Below are positions 9,039 to 10,053 of a stretch of DNA of 10,053 nt, one piece after another. The notes under the pieces were generated by a model. The model did no database searches and was not told the DNA's origin. It saw only the letters and a list, made by a program, of their open reading frames with translations. The DNA lies in NCBI GenBank assembly GCA_014904985.1, contig MU129039.1:106596-116648 (forward strand). The letters run 5' to 3'. The position numbers were made by a program, and so were the translations under genes. Origin of the DNA: Hydnum rufescens UP504. Taxonomy: Eukaryota > Basidiomycota > Agaricomycetes > Cantharellales > Hydnaceae. The first letter of the stretch is position 1. Each line of letters begins with the position of its first letter.

Positions 9039-9128
9039 GCCCTCATCAAGTGCAGCCAAAACCCTGGCAAAGGGTTTCGGCACCCTCGGACGAGAGTATG
9101 AGAGAGAGTTAACTAAATCTTACACCTA
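9039..9128 (+). repeat. Hairpin repeat unit R1
   Basis: The unit runs TCAAGTGCAGCC, hairpin, CCTCGGACGAGA, spacer, CTTACACCTA. The hairpin has arms 9055-9065 and 9071-9081 (11 nt each, one A-C mismatch at 9058/9078 that would be G-C if a CpG had become CpA) and a GGCAA loop. It aligns in the same order with R2 at 9166-9245. Confidence 0.65.
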
Positions 9129-9165
9129 GAGAGGAAGATGCAGAAATATTAGCAAAGGGAAATCT

Positions 9166-9245
9166 GGTCTTGTCAAGTACGGCTGAAATTCTGCCAGAGA
9201 ATTTCAGCCCCCTTGGACGAGACATAAGAAAAAAACTTACACCTA
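9166..9245 (+). repeat. Hairpin repeat unit R2
   Basis: Second unit: GTCAAGTACGG, hairpin, CCTTGGACGAGA, spacer, CTTACACCTA. The hairpin is a perfect 12-bp inverted repeat, GGCTGAAATTCT at 9181-9192 and AGAATTTCAGCC at 9198-9209, with a GCCAG loop. Relative to R1, three stem pairs differ as whole pairs (C-G in R1, T-A in R2). Confidence 0.7.
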
Positions 9246-9354
9246 CAATGCATAAAAGGGTTGCATTTGGGTTAGCTTAGGGCCACTGCACTGAAGGTTT
9301 GGGGAAAACTTACCTATTGTTATTCCCCTGAACTTTAGCATAGAGGGTTGAAGA

Positions 9355-9854
9355 ATGGCATTTACCGGTTCCCCTGGAAGCAAAAATGGCCAGCACCTCT
9401 GTCGAATGGAACAAACTCAGGAAGGTGTACGATTGGTCCATTTGTCTGCAATGTGCCTGAAGTACAAGAGTGTCATGACCTTTTTTTGCACTGATTCTCA
9501 GGAACTGCACCCTACTTCCCCGCATTCCATCATCCTTGTGGCCTAGAACAGGAATTCGTCCATGTTGTCCATTCATGGAAAGGGGCTTCAAAGACTGCGA
9601 GATTCATCTACAACATGGTGATGGGTGCACTTATTTGTACGTACCATGCCCCAATCATATTCTTTGACTCAATTTCCTAATTTGGCCTACGTTTAGGTAC
9701 ATGCATGTGCTACATTGACTCCTCATTCTATCCCATCAGGATAGATTATTCAGAAGATGACCCCTACCTGGTCCAAGAAGTGGCTTCATTTCCTGGGTCC
9801 CATGGCGAATCTTTACTTTTCAGGCTGGTCAGCCAATTATCTATGTCTAACTAG
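9355..9854 (+). CDS. Candidate three-exon gene, 120 aa, unknown
   Basis: I do not recognise the product. The model has exons 9355-9424, 9502-9636 and 9697-9854 (70, 135 and 158 nt; 363 nt in total, all junctions in phase 1). Intron 1 is 9425-9501 (77 nt, GTGTAC donor, CTGATTCTCAG acceptor). Intron 2 is 9637-9696 (60 nt, GTACGT donor, CTAAT branch, TTTAG acceptor). Removing both introns removes every in-frame stop, including TGA at 9492 and TAA in intron 2, and yields a continuous protein. It has a mixed aromatic and hydrophobic middle (APYFPAFHHPCGL, IYNMVMGALICTCMCYIDSS), an acidic turn (DYSEDDPYLVQE) and a short tail ending MSN. The ATG at 9355 is the first in the frame, but an upstream exon joined through the TTTAG acceptor near 9338 cannot be excluded. 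The opposite strand of exon 1 is also open, which adds doubt. Confidence 0.45.
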
Positions 9855-9890
9855 ATACAATGAGAGTTGCATTCAAACCATCTAGTTAGA
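9846..9890. repeat. Inverted repeat spanning a stop codon
   Basis: TCTAACTAGAT (9846-9856) is perfectly complementary to ATCTAGTTAGA (9880-9890) across a 23-nt loop. The left arm contains the TAG stop of the 9355 gene model. It may be a 3'-end hairpin of that transcript or the ends of a small inserted element. Confidence 0.7.
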
Positions 9891-9898
9891 TATATAGG

Positions 9899-9960
9899 CC
9901 TGGGGCCCCAGGGGACCCTCGGGGTATCAACAAGGGAGCTCAGGGGCCCCTGGGGCCCCT
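9899..9960. repeat. GC-rich nested palindromes
   Basis: CCTGGGGCCCCAGG (9899-9912) and CAGGGGCCCCTG (9941-9952) are perfect palindromes. In addition, 9901-9919 and 9942-9960 are inverted copies of each other (17 of 19 positions), so the whole block can fold on itself. The GGGGCCCC core also appears in the 5750-5768 stretch. Confidence 0.75.
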
Positions 9961-10011
9961 CAGAACCAACTTCAAAGGCCATACATTTTGTAAGTTCACC
10001 GCTAGGGGCCA

Positions 10012-10035
10012 GAAAATAACTTAGGAAAATAACTT
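10012..10035 (+). repeat. Short tandem duplication GAAAATAACTT
   Basis: GAAAATAACTTAG is followed directly by GAAAATAACTT. The two adjacent units suggest a small slippage or insertion footprint. Nothing else is evident between the GC-rich palindromes and the window end. Confidence 0.6.
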
Positions 10036-10053
10036 CAACCAATAATGTATTTC

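Larger units (their letters stand above)
8844..9354. other. Intergenic stretch with tandem hairpin units
   Basis: This lies between the start of the leftward relic gene and the rightward gene at 9355. I see no convincing gene. Short minus-strand frames (8714-9013, 8871-9083) are hydrophobic but overlap each other and lack support. On the minus strand, splice-like sites occur (GTAAGT at 9313, CTAAC then TAG at 9243; GTAAGT at 9241, CTCTCTAG at 9126), so part of it may be transcribed leader of the relic gene with two introns. Its main feature is the repeat pair listed separately. Confidence 0.4.

Noticed and set aside
9055..9081. AAACCCT/AGGGTTT as telomeric repeat
   Set aside because: Only a single unit on each arm of a hairpin, not a tandem array. 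The other hairpin copy has AAATTCT instead.
9310..9591. 93-aa minus-strand ORF
   Set aside because: It overlaps the first two exons of the plus-strand 9355 model, begins at a non-ATG codon, and has no continuation upstream, where the minus strand is full of stops.
1..10053. tRNA, rRNA or CRISPR features
   Set aside because: No cloverleaf with a recognisable T-arm, no conserved rRNA blocks and no regularly spaced direct repeats were seen on either strand.

Overview
This window looks like an accessory, transposon-rich stretch of a filamentous basidiomycete genome, probably an agaricomycete. The signs are short introns (50-77 nt) with GTATGT/GTACGT-type donors and CTRAY-like branch sites, a remnant resembling the C-terminus of a basidiomycete KDZ (Kyakuja-Dileera-Zisupton) transposase, and strong decay of CpG to TpG/CpA in the repeated parts. 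No rRNA, tRNA, CRISPR or bacterial operon features were seen. The species assignment is inference.

Layout from left to right. 133-1241 (-) is a candidate three-exon hypothetical gene. 1242-1875 has no gene but holds two diverged copies of an 82-bp direct repeat. 1876-2890 is a broken, partial second copy of the large relic gene found on the right, split by about 370 bp of unrelated sequence (2413-2784). 2891-4497 is CpG-rich, with only short, unrecognised open frames on both strands. 4498-5495 (+) is a dead C-terminal KDZ-like transposase fragment with two TGA stops, two frameshifts and one recognisable intron. 5496-5830 holds an 11-bp minisatellite. 5585-6184 (-) is an open frame of doubtful status. 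6160-8843 (-) is a long relic gene of about 869 codons, interrupted by four TGA stops in one continuous frame. 8844-9354 has no gene but carries a tandem pair of 80-90 bp units, each with a hairpin whose arms co-vary. 9355-9854 (+) is a candidate three-exon gene of 120 aa. The right edge holds an inverted repeat and GC-rich palindromes.

The main theme is mutational decay. In the long relic all four stops are TGA in contexts explained by CGA>TGA, and Trp and Cys are frequent. The KDZ fragment shows the same pattern. This fits methylation-driven CpG deamination or RIP-like mutation of repeated DNA, next to a CpG-rich block (2891-4497) that escaped it. The most unusual structural signal is the pair of co-varying hairpins at 9055-9081 and 9181-9209. 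No metabolic pathway or defence system could be supported.
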